Of a stretch of 64,000 bases of DNA, positions 1 to 8,583 are shown one piece after another; positions within the stretch are counted from its first letter, which is position 1, and each line of letters opens with the position of its first letter. Source of the stretch: Pseudomonas hunanensis. Its GTDB lineage: Bacteria > Pseudomonadota > Gammaproteobacteria > Pseudomonadales > Pseudomonadaceae. The notes beneath the pieces were generated by a model. That model saw only the letters and a program-made list of their open reading frames with translations. It was not told where the DNA came from and did not search any database. The translations under genes and the position numbers were made by a program. The stretch covers positions 62,001-126,000 of the forward strand of contig NZ_QJRC01000065.1 of the NCBI RefSeq assembly GCF_013393325.1, given 5' to 3'.

Positions 1-912
1 GTGCAGAAGGTCAACTCCGACCTGGTCGGCAAGGTGGTCAACATTGCCAGCCGCTGCGCAGGTTTCATCCACAAGGGCAACGAAGGTGTGATGGTAAGCG
101 GTGATGCCGCGCCTGAGCTGACCGAAGCCTTCCTGACGGCCGCACCCTCCATCGCCGAAGCCTATGAAGCCCGTGATTTTGGCCGCGCCATGCGCGAAAT
201 CATGGCGCTGGCCGACCGCGCCAACGCCTGGATCGCCGACAAGGCCCCGTGGTCGCTGGCCAAACAGGAAGGCAAGCAGGATGAAGTACAGGCCATCTGC
301 GCCCAAGGCATCAACCTGTTCCGTCAGTTGGTGATCTTCCTCAAGCCGGTACTGCCGGCGCTGGCCGCCGACGCCGAGGCGTTCCTCAACGTTGCCCCGT
401 TGACCTGGAGCGACCACCTGTCGCGCCTGGAAAACCACAAACTGAACCCGTTCAAGGCCCTGATGAGCCGTATCGAGCCGGCCAAGGTCGAAGCCATGGT
501 CGCAGCCAGCAAGGAAGACCTGCTGGCTACGCAAGCCAAGGCACCAGCGGGCAATGGCGAGCTGACCAAGGACCCGTTGTCAGCGGAGATCGAGTTCGAT
601 ACCTTCGCGGCAGTCGACCTGCGCGTGGCGCTGATCGTCAAGGCCGAAGCCGTGGCAGGTGCCGACAAGTTGCTGCAACTGACCCTGGACATCGGTGACG
701 AGCGCCGCAACGTGTTCTCCGGCATCAAGTCGGCCTACCCAGACCCGTCCAAGCTGGAAGGCCGCCTGACCATGATGGTGGCCAACCTCAAGCCACGGAA
801 GATGCGCTTTGGCGTGTCCGAGGGCATGGTCATGGCTGCCGGCCCTGGCGGTGAAGAAATCTACCTGCTGAGCCCGGACAGCGGCGCCAAGCCAGGCCAG
901 CGCATCAAGTAA
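1..912 (+). CDS. metG: Methionyl-tRNA synthetase, C-terminal part (5' end outside window)
   Basis: This is the last 303 codons of methionyl-tRNA synthetase, which charges tRNA-Met in the cytoplasm. The frame is open from base 1, and the GTG there is an internal valine codon, not a start. The first part is the helical anticodon-binding region. From about residue 198 of the visible part, starting at the [12 protein letters not shown] stretch, comes the OB-fold tRNA-binding appendix (Trbp111-like) that dimerises bacterial MetG. The stop is TAA and a strong hairpin terminator follows at once. Only the catalytic Rossmann domain is missing, because the window cuts the gene. The identity is secure from family sequence and from the appended domain. 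Confidence 0.95.
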   Translation: MQKVNSDLVGKVVNIASRCAGFIHKGNEGVMVSGDAAPELTEAFLTAAPSIAEAYEARDFGRAMREIMALADRANAWIADKAPWSLAKQEGKQDEVQAICAQGINLFRQLVIFLKPVLPALAADAEAFLNVAPLTWSDHLSRLENHKLNPFKALMSRIEPAKVEAMVAASKEDLLATQAKAPAGNGELTKDPLSAEIEFDTFAAVDLRVALIVKAEAVAGADKLLQLTLDIGDERRNVFSGIKSAYPDPSKLEGRLTMMVANLKPRKMRFGVSEGMVMAAGPGGEEIYLLSPDSGAKPGQRIK

Positions 913-917
913 CCCCT

Positions 918-948
918 CTGCCCCGGCCCTCGTGCCGGGGCAGTTCTT
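918..948 (+). terminator. Rho-independent terminator after metG
   Basis: A 10-bp GC-only stem, CTGCCCCGGC pairing with GCCGGGGCAG, around a short loop, followed by TTCTTT, lies just behind the metG stop. It separates metG from the rnf-like operon. Confidence 0.8.
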
Positions 949-1000
949 TCTGTACCTCGATTGCCGGCCGTCCCTCCCGATTCCCGGCTATCTTCATCTC

Positions 1001-1546
1001 ATGAATGACTACATCCTGGTCCTGATAAGCGCCGCGCTGGTCAATCACCTGTGCCTCCTGCAACAGCCTTTCTCCAGGCCGCATCTGCATGTACACGGGC
1101 TGGCTGGTGCGCTGTGCATCGCCTTGGGCGTGATCGGCGCACAGCTGCTGCGCGGGGTACTTGCCCCGCTGCACATCCATGATCTTGCTCTGTTCCTGTT
1201 GTTGCCCTGGCTGGCACTGCTTGCCTGGGGCCTGCCCTGGCTAATGGCCAAGTGGCGCCCGGCCTGGCCCGTAGTGGGGTTACCAGCGCTGCTGTCGAGC
1301 AATGCCCTGGCGCTGGGGCTGGGCCTGCAGCAGGCAAGCGACGACAGCCCCTGGTCAGCCACGCTGCTGCAAGCCTTGCTGGCAGGAGGAGGCTTTTGGC
1401 TGGCGCTGATGGTGTTCAGTGATCTGCGCCAACGCAGTGCCCATGCCGACATCCCTGGCGTACTGCGCGGCCTGCCCATCGAATTGATCGGCGCCGGGGT
1501 AATGGCCATGGCGTTTTCCGGTTTCAACGGAATGTTCGGCCAATGA
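1001..1546 (+). CDS. RnfA/RsxA-like integral membrane subunit, lacking the iron-sulfur cysteines
   Basis: A 181-residue, six-helix-type hydrophobic protein beginning MNDYILVLISAALVN, which matches the start of RnfA (MTDYLLLFVGTVLVN in E. coli RsxA), and ending in a recognisable RnfA tail (GLMSLAFMGFSG becomes GVMAMAFSGFNG). In functional RnfA, Cys residues in LGLCPF and TNCAVLG ligate a membrane iron-sulfur cluster. Here those places read LLQQPF and SSNALALG, so both ligands appear lost. I chose the ATG at 1001 because it gives the family N-terminus; the frame is open further upstream. The next gene overlaps by ATGA. The family call is by eye. A working electron-transfer role is doubtful. Confidence 0.7.
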   Translation: MNDYILVLISAALVNHLCLLQQPFSRPHLHVHGLAGALCIALGVIGAQLLRGVLAPLHIHDLALFLLLPWLALLAWGLPWLMAKWRPAWPVVGLPALLSSNALALGLGLQQASDDSPWSATLLQALLAGGGFWLALMVFSDLRQRSAHADIPGVLRGLPIELIGAGVMAMAFSGFNGMFGQ

Positions 1547-2517
1547 TCAACAGTCCCGACCCGCGGCTACGTACCAGCATGGGCCTGGTCTTGCTGGCCT
1601 GCTTGCCCGGCCTTCTGACGCTGTTATGGCTGCATGGCTGGGGCATGCTGCTGAACCTGTTGCTGTGTGCCAGTGCGGCACTCCTGTGCGAAGCGGCGCT
1701 GCTGGCGTTGCGCGGCCAATCACCCAGCACGGCGCTAAACGATGGCAGTGCACTGGTGACCGCCGTGCTGCTGGCCGCCGCCCTGCCCACGCTCGCCCCG
1801 TGGTGGCTGCCGGTGATCGCGGCAAGTGCTGCCATCGGCATCGGCAAGCAGGCCTTTGGTGGGGTTGGGCGAAATCTGTTCAACCCGGCCATGGTCGGAT
1901 ATGCCTTTGTGCTCCTGAGTTTTCCGTTGCAGATGAACCATTGGCCAGGGCCGGCCCCGGGCTTGCTCGACAGCCTGCAGCAAGTGTTCGCCGGGGGCGA
2001 TCAGGTCGATGCCTGGGCCCGGCCAACCCTGCTCGACGGCTTGCGCCACAACCGCAGCCTGACCATCGACGAGCTGTTTGCCAGCCATCCGGGCTTCGGC
2101 AGCATTGGCGGTGCAGGAAGCGAATGGGTCAACCTGGCATTCCTGCTCGGTGGCCTGTTCTTGTTGCAGCGCAAGGTAATCAGCTGGCATGCGCCGGCGG
2201 GCTTGCTGGCAGGGCTGTTCGTATTCAGTTTATTGGGCTGGAACGGTTCGGGATCGGACTCCAATGGTTCGCCCTTGCTGCACCTGTTCTCCGGCTCGAC
2301 CATGCTGGCAGCCTTCTTCATTGCCACCGAGCCAGTTTCCGGCCCCAGGAACGAATGGGCCAGGCTGTGCTTCGGCCTGGGAACAGGGCTGCTCATCTAC
2401 CTGATTCGTACCTGGGGCAGCTACCCGGATGGCACTGCGTTCGCCATCTTGCTGATGAACCTTGTGGCGCCGACGCTCGAGCGCCTGGCCACGCAGCGCC
2501 AGCAGGCTACCCGATGA
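1543..2517 (+). CDS. rnfD: RnfD-like membrane subunit (NqrB/RnfD family) with altered flavin-attachment motif
   Basis: 324 residues with multiple membrane helices. Family signatures include GVGRNLFNPAMVGYAF, SEWVNLAFLLGG, the sequence around HLFSGSTMLAAFFIATEP and the C-terminal SYPDGTAFAILLMN, all typical of RnfD. In RnfD, FMN is attached by ApbE to the threonine of an SGAT motif placed in DA-x-SGATPLD. The aligned segment here is DAWARPTLLD: a threonine stays in register but S, G and A are replaced, so flavinylation is questionable. The start ATG overlaps the upstream stop by four bases, and the rnfG start overlaps its own stop in the same way, so the set is translationally coupled. Confidence 0.85.
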   Translation: MINSPDPRLRTSMGLVLLACLPGLLTLLWLHGWGMLLNLLLCASAALLCEAALLALRGQSPSTALNDGSALVTAVLLAAALPTLAPWWLPVIAASAAIGIGKQAFGGVGRNLFNPAMVGYAFVLLSFPLQMNHWPGPAPGLLDSLQQVFAGGDQVDAWARPTLLDGLRHNRSLTIDELFASHPGFGSIGGAGSEWVNLAFLLGGLFLLQRKVISWHAPAGLLAGLFVFSLLGWNGSGSDSNGSPLLHLFSGSTMLAAFFIATEPVSGPRNEWARLCFGLGTGLLIYLIRTWGSYPDGTAFAILLMNLVAPTLERLATQRQQATR

Positions 2518-3116
2518 AGCGCCTGGCACATGATGTGGGCCTGCTGTTGCTGACTGGCGTATTGGCAGTGTCTGCCACTTTCGCGTGGCGGCATTGGACC
2601 GGCCCAGCCATCACCAGCGCCGAGAAGCAACTGCAAAGCCGCCAACGCCTGGCAGTGCTGCCCGAGGGCAGTTTTGACAACCAGCCACTGGACAACCCGC
2701 TACCGAGGCCCGCCGCACAGCGGCCCAACAGTCACATCCTGGCGGCTTACCGTGCCACGCTGGCGGGCAAGCCAAGCGCTATTATCGTGGTCACGCAAAC
2801 CCAAGGCTATGCCGGGCCGATTGTGCTGAGTGTTGCCATCGCCACAGACGGCCGGCTGATCGGCAGCCAGGTGGTCGAACAACAGGAAAGCCCTGGGCTG
2901 GGGGCACGCGTAGGCGACCCGCAACTGCACTGGCTGGGGCAGTTCGAAAACCGCCAATTGAACGACCACTGGGCGCTGAAGCGGGACCACGGCGACTTTG
3001 ACCAATTGGCCGGCGCGACCGTGACCTCGCGGGCAGTGATCGCCGCATTGCAGGAGGCGCTGAGCTATTTTGACGAGCAGCGCAGCGTACTGCTGGAGAA
3101 CGCCACGCATGAATAG
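2514..3116 (+). CDS. rnfG: RnfG-like periplasmic flavoprotein subunit
   Basis: 200 residues: one N-terminal membrane anchor (about residues 8-25, LLLLTGVLAVSATFAW) followed by a periplasmic FMN-binding domain. The C-terminal part holds AGATVTSRAV, equivalent to the SGATxTS motif whose second threonine carries covalent FMN in RnfG/NqrC. Here the flavinylation site is almost intact, with only the leading Ser changed to Ala, unlike in the RnfD-like partner. GYAGPIVLSVAI and the SPGLGARVGD stretch are also family features. The ATG at 2514 overlaps the rnfD stop (ATGA), and the next gene begins eight bases before this one ends. Confidence 0.85.
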   Translation: MKRLAHDVGLLLLTGVLAVSATFAWRHWTGPAITSAEKQLQSRQRLAVLPEGSFDNQPLDNPLPRPAAQRPNSHILAAYRATLAGKPSAIIVVTQTQGYAGPIVLSVAIATDGRLIGSQVVEQQESPGLGARVGDPQLHWLGQFENRQLNDHWALKRDHGDFDQLAGATVTSRAVIAALQEALSYFDEQRSVLLENATHE

Positions 3117-3633
3117 ATTCTGCCTGCTGGCCGTAAGCCTGGTGCCCATGCTGGGCGCCACCCGCACCCTGACCGAGGGCGCCACCATCGGCTTGTGTGC
3201 GGTAGTGATGGGGGGCATGCACCAACTGTTGCTGGCACCGTTGCGTCCGCGTCTGGCCAGCTGGGCCTACGCGCTGGCCAGCCTTCTGTTGCTGGCCGCC
3301 TTGGCCTGCTGCCTGCAAATGGCGCTGCTTGCCTGGTCGCTGCCTTTGGCACTGGCGCTCGGCTTCTATCCCGCCTTGTTGTGCCTGCAGTGTTTGGCCT
3401 GCGACCTCCTGCTGCCGGACCAACAGCGCTGGCGCGTACTCGCCGTGCACCTCGGCGCGGTGTTTGCCAGCTGCCTGCTGCTTGGCGCCAGCCGCCAATG
3501 GCTGGCCAATTTTGCCGACCTGCACCTGGCCAGCCTGGCCCCCGGCGCCCTGCTACTGCTCGGACTGCTGCTGGCCTTGTACAATCGCTTGCGTCCGGGC
3601 TCAGCCCACCCACGTCGTCAAGGAAAGCTCTGA
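3109..3633 (+). CDS. Short RnfE/RnfA-type membrane protein
   Basis: 174 residues, almost all hydrophobic helices. Its position between rnfG and nth is that of rnfE in the canonical operon, and the N-terminus (CLLAVSLVPMLGATRTLTEG) resembles the RnfE segment LLGLCPLLAVTSTATNALG with the ligand Cys changed (GLCPLL against SLVPML). It is clearly shorter than RnfE (about 220-230 residues). A cysteine-rich stretch, LLCLQCLACD, sits where RnfE has VTNC, so one ligand could survive. The ATG at 3109 overlaps rnfG. The assignment relies on synteny as much as on sequence, so it is moderate. Confidence 0.55.
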   Translation: MNRFCLLAVSLVPMLGATRTLTEGATIGLCAVVMGGMHQLLLAPLRPRLASWAYALASLLLLAALACCLQMALLAWSLPLALALGFYPALLCLQCLACDLLLPDQQRWRVLAVHLGAVFASCLLLGASRQWLANFADLHLASLAPGALLLLGLLLALYNRLRPGSAHPRRQGKL

Positions 3634-3637
3634 TTTC

Positions 3638-4276
3638 ATGAATGCCGCCAAACGCCTGGAGATTTTTCGCAGGCTGCACGAAGACAACCCCGACCCGAAG
3701 ACCGAACTGGCCTACACCACCCCGTTCGAACTGCTGGTCGCCGTGACGCTGTCCGCGCAATCCACCGACGTCGGCGTCAACAAGGCCACAGCGCGCCTGT
3801 TCCCCGTCGCCAACACCCCCGAGGCCATCTATGCCCTGGGCGTTGAAGGGCTTAGCGAGTACATCAAGACCATCGGGCTTTACAACAGCAAGGCCAAGAA
3901 TGTCATAGAAGCCTGCCGGCTTCTGATCGAGCGCCACGGCAGCGAGGTACCGCAAACCCGTGAAGCGCTGGAGGCGCTGCCTGGCGTGGGCCGCAAGACC
4001 GCCAACGTGGTCCTCAACACCGCATTCCGTCAACCGACCATGGCAGTGGATACCCATATCTATCGGGTGAGTAACCGCACGGGAATTGCGCCAGGCAAAA
4101 CGGTGCTGGAAGTGGAAAAGAAACTGGTCAAGTTCGTACCAAAAGATTACCTGCTAGACGCCCACCACTGGCTGATTCTGCACGGACGTTATGTGTGCCA
4201 GGCGCGCAAGCCAAGGTGCGGCAGTTGCAGGATCGAAGATTTGTGCGAGTACAAGCACAAAACCTCCGACGATTGA
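3638..4276 (+). CDS. nth: Endonuclease III (DNA glycosylase/AP lyase)
   Basis: 212 residues, the usual length. It removes oxidised pyrimidines from DNA and cleaves the abasic site in base excision repair. The helix-hairpin-helix LPGVGRKTANVV carries catalytic Lys120, and VDTHIYRV carries Asp138, in the same numbering as E. coli Nth. The C-terminal [4Fe-4S] loop has Cys187-x6-Cys-x2-Cys-x5-Cys (CQARKPRCGSCRIEDLC). The frame is open far upstream, but the ATG at 3638 gives the family N-terminus MNAAKRLEIFRRL. nth is the standard last gene of rnf operons in gammaproteobacteria, which supports calling the upstream genes an rnf derivative. Confidence 0.97.
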   Translation: MNAAKRLEIFRRLHEDNPDPKTELAYTTPFELLVAVTLSAQSTDVGVNKATARLFPVANTPEAIYALGVEGLSEYIKTIGLYNSKAKNVIEACRLLIERHGSEVPQTREALEALPGVGRKTANVVLNTAFRQPTMAVDTHIYRVSNRTGIAPGKTVLEVEKKLVKFVPKDYLLDAHHWLILHGRYVCQARKPRCGSCRIEDLCEYKHKTSDD

Positions 4277-4380
4277 GCCGATAGCTAGAAACCACGCTTG
4301 ACGATTGAAAAAATCTTTTTTACCAGCGTCTGCTTTCTGGTTATAAGGACGGCCAATGGCCCCTTGGCTTGGAGCGACTC

Positions 4381-4557
4381 ATGAGTACCGACAAAGACGA
4401 CCTGTCGATCGAAGATGATTTTGTTGCCGCAGACGATGACGCGGAGCCCCAGGTAGAAACCGCAAAGACCAACCTGAGCAAACGCCGCACCATCGACAAC
4501 ATGCTGGAAGAACGGCGCCTGCAAAAGCAGCTGGCCGATTTCGACTACGACCTGTAG
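4381..4557 (+). CDS. Small acidic protein, PA3496-like
   Basis: 58 residues, no membrane segment. The first half is very acidic (IEDDFVAADDDAEP) and the second is a basic/acidic helix, KRRTIDNMLEERRLQKQLADFDYDL. This matches the short conserved pseudomonad family named after P. aeruginosa PA3496, whose role in envelope integrity is a database label, not a known mechanism. The ATG at 4381 has a GGAGCG ribosome-binding site. It is convergent with the response regulator behind it. Confidence 0.7.
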   Translation: MSTDKDDLSIEDDFVAADDDAEPQVETAKTNLSKRRTIDNMLEERRLQKQLADFDYDL

Positions 4558-4574
4558 GACATGCAGCCCTGGCA

Positions 4575-4595
4575 AAGCCTCCTGGCGGGAGGCTT
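4575..4595. terminator. Hairpin between convergent genes
   Basis: AAGCCTCC pairs with GGAGGCTT over a five-base loop in the short gap between the PA3496-like gene and the response regulator. It can serve both directions. The T-tract is short, so the call is moderate. Confidence 0.5.
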
Positions 4596-4608
4596 CCAGG
4601 CCTGGCGA

Positions 4609-5232
4609 TCAGCTAAGACCTTGCCGTTGCGCCAGCTCGATCAGGTCTACCAGCGAGCGCGCATTGAGCTTGAGCAATAGCCGCGACTTGTAGGTACTAA
4701 CCGTCTTGTTGCTGAGGTACATGCTGTCGGCAATTTCCTTGTTCGAACGCCCCCGCGCCAGTTGCTGCAGCACCGTCATTTCACGCGCCGAAAGGCGATT
4801 GACCATATCCGCCTCGCTAGCTGCGCCCCTGCCACGTGACGCATGCAACGCCTGGTTGGGGAAATAGCTGTAACCCGACAACACGGCCTTGATGGCGCTA
4901 AGCAGCTCGGTAAGCTCCTGCTGCTTGCACACGTAACCTGCCGCCCCCGCCTGCATGCAACGCATCGAAAAATTGCCGGGGGCCTGCGACGTCAGCACGA
5001 GTACCTTACTGCCCGGGCTGAAGGTGGCCATGCGGGCGATCACCTCCAGGCCATCCAGTTTCGGTATACCGATATCCAGCACCACGATATCCGGCAGGTG
5101 TTGCCGAGTCAGCTGCAGCGCAGCCACCCCATTGTCGGTCTCCGCCACAACGTCATACCCATGCCGCTCCATCAGCATGCGTACGGCCAGGCGTATGACC
5201 GGGTGATCATCCACGATAAGCACTTTATTCAT
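4609..5232 (-). CDS. Response regulator, receiver plus LuxR-type HTH (NarL/FixJ family)
   Basis: 207 residues. The receiver domain covers about 1-120, with the acidic pocket at Asp8/Asp9, phospho-acceptor Asp53 (IVVLDIGIP) and the switch region LVLTS. The C-terminal LuxR-type HTH reads LSAREMTVLQQLARG, then SNKEIADSMYLSNKTVSTYKSRL. I start at the ATG at 5232, which gives MNKVLIVDDHPVIR; the open frame continues 29 codons upstream without a family-like sequence. No histidine kinase lies next to it, so it is an orphan regulator in this window. The architecture is BvgA/EvgA-like and the target genes are unknown. A TTGGC-N2-GCCAA palindrome lies 26 bases before the start. Confidence 0.85.
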   Translation of the reverse strand: MNKVLIVDDHPVIRLAVRMLMERHGYDVVAETDNGVAALQLTRQHLPDIVVLDIGIPKLDGLEVIARMATFSPGSKVLVLTSQAPGNFSMRCMQAGAAGYVCKQQELTELLSAIKAVLSGYSYFPNQALHASRGRGAASEADMVNRLSAREMTVLQQLARGRSNKEIADSMYLSNKTVSTYKSRLLLKLNARSLVDLIELAQRQGLS

Positions 5233-5598
5233 GCGATATCCATTCATTGTTATTGCTTTGGCACGCCAAGATAACCGACAGGGCGCTTGCTGGCGCGGTG
5301 ATTTCCCGGCGAAACTCATGGACAGACAAAACTTACAACGCTTACAGAAATTTCCTACACATCACGACTATGACTGTAACAAGCAAATACCTTGTCACCT
5401 GGATTGAAGGTATCACCCACCTGCAAAAACCCACCAGTTGAAAACTGAGCTTAAGCCGAAGAAACGCCAGCGCAAACATGTTGAAAAAGCAAAGCAACGA
5501 TGCGTAATGGCGATTATTCCGCACTCGGAAAACACTCCTGTCTTTAGTTGAGTACCCGTGTGAGGTAAAGATGGGCGAAACCGCAGGAGACGGCCCAC
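5233..5598. other. Intergenic region between divergent genes
   Basis: 366 bases separating the divergent response regulator and the membrane protein gene. It must hold both promoters. The only clear structure I see is the palindrome TTGGCACGCCAA at 5258-5269, close to the regulator start. The stretch 5340-5560 is AT-richer than the flanks. I see no credible short gene or RNA. Confidence 0.5.
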
Positions 5599-6090
5599 AT
5601 GCCCCAAGCTCAACCTGTCGCCCCGCTGACGATCATTGCCATCTTCGCGGGGATTATCGAAGCCTCCGCACTTGCCACATTGCCGTTTCTTAGCGAATCC
5701 AGCCAGAAGCTCTACACCTGGTTCCTGGTAGGCTTTCCATTCTTTCTGACGGCACTGTTTTTTCTGACGCTCAACTTCAATTACAAGTCGTTCTACAGCC
5801 CTTCACCCAACAGATCCACACACGACAATACGCCAGCGCCGAACAGTGTGGCCACACCCGCCATGGCCGATGATAAACATGAAGTGGTTCAGGGCGAACC
5901 GGTCACATTCATGTTCTCCGGCCCGGACGCCTATCGTTTGATGGAGCAACAACTCTTGCATGCACTTGCCCAACCGCCCGTGCCAACGCGAACCTGGCGC
6001 TTTTACAACCTGGAAAAACGCCAGTGTGCGCAACTGTCGATCAGTGCACTTGAGGACGATGTTGCGAACCACTCCAGCTCAATGCCTTGA
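5599..6090 (+). CDS. Two-helix membrane protein of unknown function
   Basis: 163 residues. Two hydrophobic helices near the N-terminus (about 10-28, LTIIAIFAGIIEASALA, and 38-62, LYTWFLVGFPFFLTALFFL) are followed by a polar cytoplasmic or periplasmic tail of about 100 residues. In the tail, VVQGEPVTFMFSGPDAYRLMEQQL is the most ordered-looking part. AGGAG precedes the ATG at 5599 at good spacing. I do not recognise a functional family. It is divergent from the orphan response regulator, which could regulate it, but nothing in the sequence proves that. Confidence 0.75.
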   Translation: MPQAQPVAPLTIIAIFAGIIEASALATLPFLSESSQKLYTWFLVGFPFFLTALFFLTLNFNYKSFYSPSPNRSTHDNTPAPNSVATPAMADDKHEVVQGEPVTFMFSGPDAYRLMEQQLLHALAQPPVPTRTWRFYNLEKRQCAQLSISALEDDVANHSSSMP

Positions 6091-6104
6091 ATATTCTTCG
6101 CGCA

Positions 6105-6137
6105 TAAAAAAACCCCAGCCTGAGCCGGGGTTTTTAT
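6105..6137. terminator. Bidirectional terminator
   Basis: AAAAAAACCCC and GGGGTTTTTA flank a short loop between the membrane protein gene and convergent argG, giving a T-tract in both directions. Confidence 0.9.
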
Positions 6138-6152
6138 TGCACAAGCCAGCAA

Positions 6153-7370
6153 TCAGAGCAGCGAACGGCCCTTGTTGGCAGCAATGCGCATACGCAGCGC
6201 GTTGAGCTTGATGAAGCCGGCAGCGTCCGCCTGGTTGTAGGCGCCGCCATCTTCTTCGAAGGTGGCGATGTTGGCATCGAACAGCGAATCGTCCGACTTG
6301 CGGCCAACCACGGTGACATTGCCCTTGTACAGTTTCAGGCGCACAACGCCATTCACGTTGACCTGCGAAGCGTCGATCATCTGCTGCAGCATCAGACGCT
6401 CCGGGCTCCACCAGTAGCCGGTGTAAATCAGGCTGGCGTATTTCGGCATCAGCTCATCTTTCAGGTGAGCAACTTCGCGGTCCAGCGTGATCGACTCGAT
6501 GGCACGGTGGGCCTTGAGCATGATGGTGCCGCCAGGGGTTTCGTAGCAGCCACGCGACTTCATGCCGACGTAACGGTTCTCGACGATGTCCAGACGGCCG
6601 ATGCCGTTGGCACCACCAATACGGTTCAGGTCGGCCAGCACGGTGGCCGGGGATTTCTCGACGCCGTCGATGGCAACGATGTCACCGTTGCGGTAGGTCA
6701 GCTCGATGTAGGTAGCCTGGTCTGGGGCGTTTTCGGGCGAGACGCTCCAGCGCCACATCTCTTCTTCGTGCTCGGTCCAGGTATCTTCCAGGACACCGCC
6801 TTCGTAGGAGATGTGCAACAGGTTGGCGTCCATCGAGTACGGCGACTTCTTCTTGCCGTGACGCTCGATCGGGATGCCGTGCTTTTCGGCGTAGTCCATC
6901 AGTTTCTCGCGGGACAGCAGGTCCCACTCGCGCCATGGAGCGATGACCTTGACGCCTGGCTTCAGCGCATAGGCACCCAGCTCGAAACGTACCTGGTCGT
7001 TGCCTTTGCCGGTGGCGCCATGGGAAATGGCGTCAGCACCGGTTGCATTGGCGATTTCGATCAAGCGCTTGGCGATCAGCGGACGGGCGATGGAAGTACC
7101 CAGCAGGTACTCGCCTTCGTAGACGGTGTTGGCGCGGAACATCGGGAATACGAAATCACGCACGAACTCTTCGCGCAGATCGTCGATGTAGATCTCTTTA
7201 ACGCCCATTGCCTGGGCCTTGGCACGGGCCGGCTCGACCTCTTCGCCCTGACCCAGGTCAGCGGTGAAGGTCACCACTTCGCAGTTATAGGTATCCTGCA
7301 GCCACTTGAGAATCACCGAAGTATCAAGGCCGCCGGAATACGCCAGTACGACCTTTTTTACGTCCGCCAT
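6153..7370 (-). CDS. argG: Argininosuccinate synthase
   Basis: 405 residues. It condenses citrulline and aspartate with ATP to argininosuccinate in arginine biosynthesis; argF, which makes the citrulline, lies 8 kb away in this window. The N-terminal N-type PP-loop, [17 protein letters not shown], binds ATP. Other family blocks seen are [35 protein letters not shown] and [13 protein letters not shown] start at the ATG at 7370 ([14 protein letters not shown]). The frame extends upstream to 7427 but without family-like residues. It is monocistronic and ends in the bidirectional terminator at 6105. Confidence 0.97.
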   Translation of the reverse strand: MADVKKVVLAYSGGLDTSVILKWLQDTYNCEVVTFTADLGQGEEVEPARAKAQAMGVKEIYIDDLREEFVRDFVFPMFRANTVYEGEYLLGTSIARPLIAKRLIEIANATGADAISHGATGKGNDQVRFELGAYALKPGVKVIAPWREWDLLSREKLMDYAEKHGIPIERHGKKKSPYSMDANLLHISYEGGVLEDTWTEHEEEMWRWSVSPENAPDQATYIELTYRNGDIVAIDGVEKSPATVLADLNRIGGANGIGRLDIVENRYVGMKSRGCYETPGGTIMLKAHRAIESITLDREVAHLKDELMPKYASLIYTGYWWSPERLMLQQMIDASQVNVNGVVRLKLYKGNVTVVGRKSDDSLFDANIATFEEDGGAYNQADAAGFIKLNALRMRIAANKGRSLL

Positions 7371-7526
7371 GCCATCACTCCACGGGGTTGTACGGAAAGG
7401 CATCGATTCTAACGGCCTTGCGCACAAATTTACAGTGGGGCGACAGCTTCTGACGACAAAGCGACAGGAACTTTCGCAAGGGCGACGGCGCCTGTAGCAG
7501 CGATCAATTCCCGACAGGCGCGCAGA

Positions 7527-8465
7527 TTACTTGGCAGCTGGCGCTAATGCAGTTGGTTCAGGGGCTTTTTCGGCAGGTTTCTCCACCGGTTTCACAACTA
7601 CCGTAACCCGATCCAGCTCGATATTCACCCGTCGATTACGCGCCCGGTTGGCAGCACTGTTGTTCTTCACCAATGGGTATTGCTCACCATGGAAGCGCAC
7701 GATGATCTGTTCTTCCGCCACGCCATGGGCTTTGAAGTAATCGGCCACCGCGAGCGCGCGCCGGCGTGACAGGTCACGGTTTGTCAGCCGGTTGCCACTG
7801 TTGTCAGAGTGGCCGTCAAGCTCGATGTGGTTCACCGTCGGGTCGGCTTTCATGTAATCCAGGATCACATCCAGCCGTGCACGCGCCGACGCATCCAGCT
7901 CGGTGCCGCCCCCCGGGAAGCCTACCTGGGTCTGGCGAACCTGGTCGAAGTTCATCGGCAGCAACTTGCCGGCACAGGCTTGGTAGTCGCTGTAGGCCTT
8001 GGCGAAGCTGACCGGCAGCACGCGCACCTCCATTGGCCTGCCGGCCTCACCGGCGTAATTGCGCACCACTGTGCTGCGCCCGTCGAGAAGACCGTTTATC
8101 AGGCGGCTGGCCTGGCCCTGGGACGAACTGAACAGCACACCGGTACGGGCCATGCGCACACTGCCCAGGTTGATATCACCACGTCCAGGCTGCCATGGCG
8201 CCGCCGCCGCCAGCAGGCTGGCGGTACCTGCCCCCAGTACGTTGCTGTCCGAACGCAGCTGGAACACTGGCTGCTCACCTGCCCGGCGCACGAACTCTCC
8301 GCTGCCGAAACCTTCGATCGGCTGGATCAGGCGGCATTCGAACTGATCACCCTCGACCTTCCAGGCGATGTTCTCCATGCGCGTCTGGAAAGTCAGTGCG
8401 CCGGCCGGCAGGCTGGCGAACAGGGTCAACAGGGCTAGGTAACGCTGGCGCACGGGCGGCTCCAC
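7527..8465 (-). CDS. motY: MotY-like flagellar stator-associated OmpA-family protein
   Basis: 312 residues with a GTG start. There is a signal peptide up to about residue 23 ([14 protein letters not shown]). The MotY-type N-terminal domain contains [14 protein letters not shown] and [16 protein letters not shown], which in the Vibrio protein holds the sodium-driven stator. An OmpA/MotB peptidoglycan-binding domain follows, with [11 protein letters not shown] and [16 protein letters not shown]. The C-terminal tail is lysine/proline/alanine-rich and low in complexity. The position between argG and pyrC matches P. aeruginosa PA3526 (motY), remote from the flagellar clusters. It is periplasmic and expected to anchor the T-ring and stator at the motor base. 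Confidence 0.85.
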   Translation of the reverse strand: MEPPVRQRYLALLTLFASLPAGALTFQTRMENIAWKVEGDQFECRLIQPIEGFGSGEFVRRAGEQPVFQLRSDSNVLGAGTASLLAAAAPWQPGRGDINLGSVRMARTGVLFSSSQGQASRLINGLLDGRSTVVRNYAGEAGRPMEVRVLPVSFAKAYSDYQACAGKLLPMNFDQVRQTQVGFPGGGTELDASARARLDVILDYMKADPTVNHIELDGHSDNSGNRLTNRDLSRRRALAVADYFKAHGVAEEQIIVRFHGEQYPLVKNNSAANRARNRRVNIELDRVTVVVKPVEKPAEKAPEPTALAPAAK

Positions 8466-8583
8466 AAATTCTGACGGCTTACCTGCAGGCTATCGGACGC
8501 CGCCCGGAAAACTTGATAGCCGTGCTCGCCCCAGGGTTTTCCGGTACGATTGGGGCTTGAGTTCGACCCGCCTGGAATCCCCA

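Noticed and set aside
1626..2513. Long upstream extension in the rnfG frame overlapping rnfD
   Set aside because: The extension is an arginine/proline-rich shadow of rnfD; the ATG at 2514 gives a normal RnfG with a membrane anchor.
5256..5275. TGGCACG sequence near the response regulator as a sigma54 promoter
   Set aside because: There is no GC at the -12 position on the plus strand, and the match is explained by the TTGGC-N2-GCCAA palindrome.
7527..8465. Reading the OmpA-type protein as a general outer membrane porin
   Set aside because: It lacks an N-terminal beta barrel; the N-terminal domain and the argG-pyrC synteny fit MotY.
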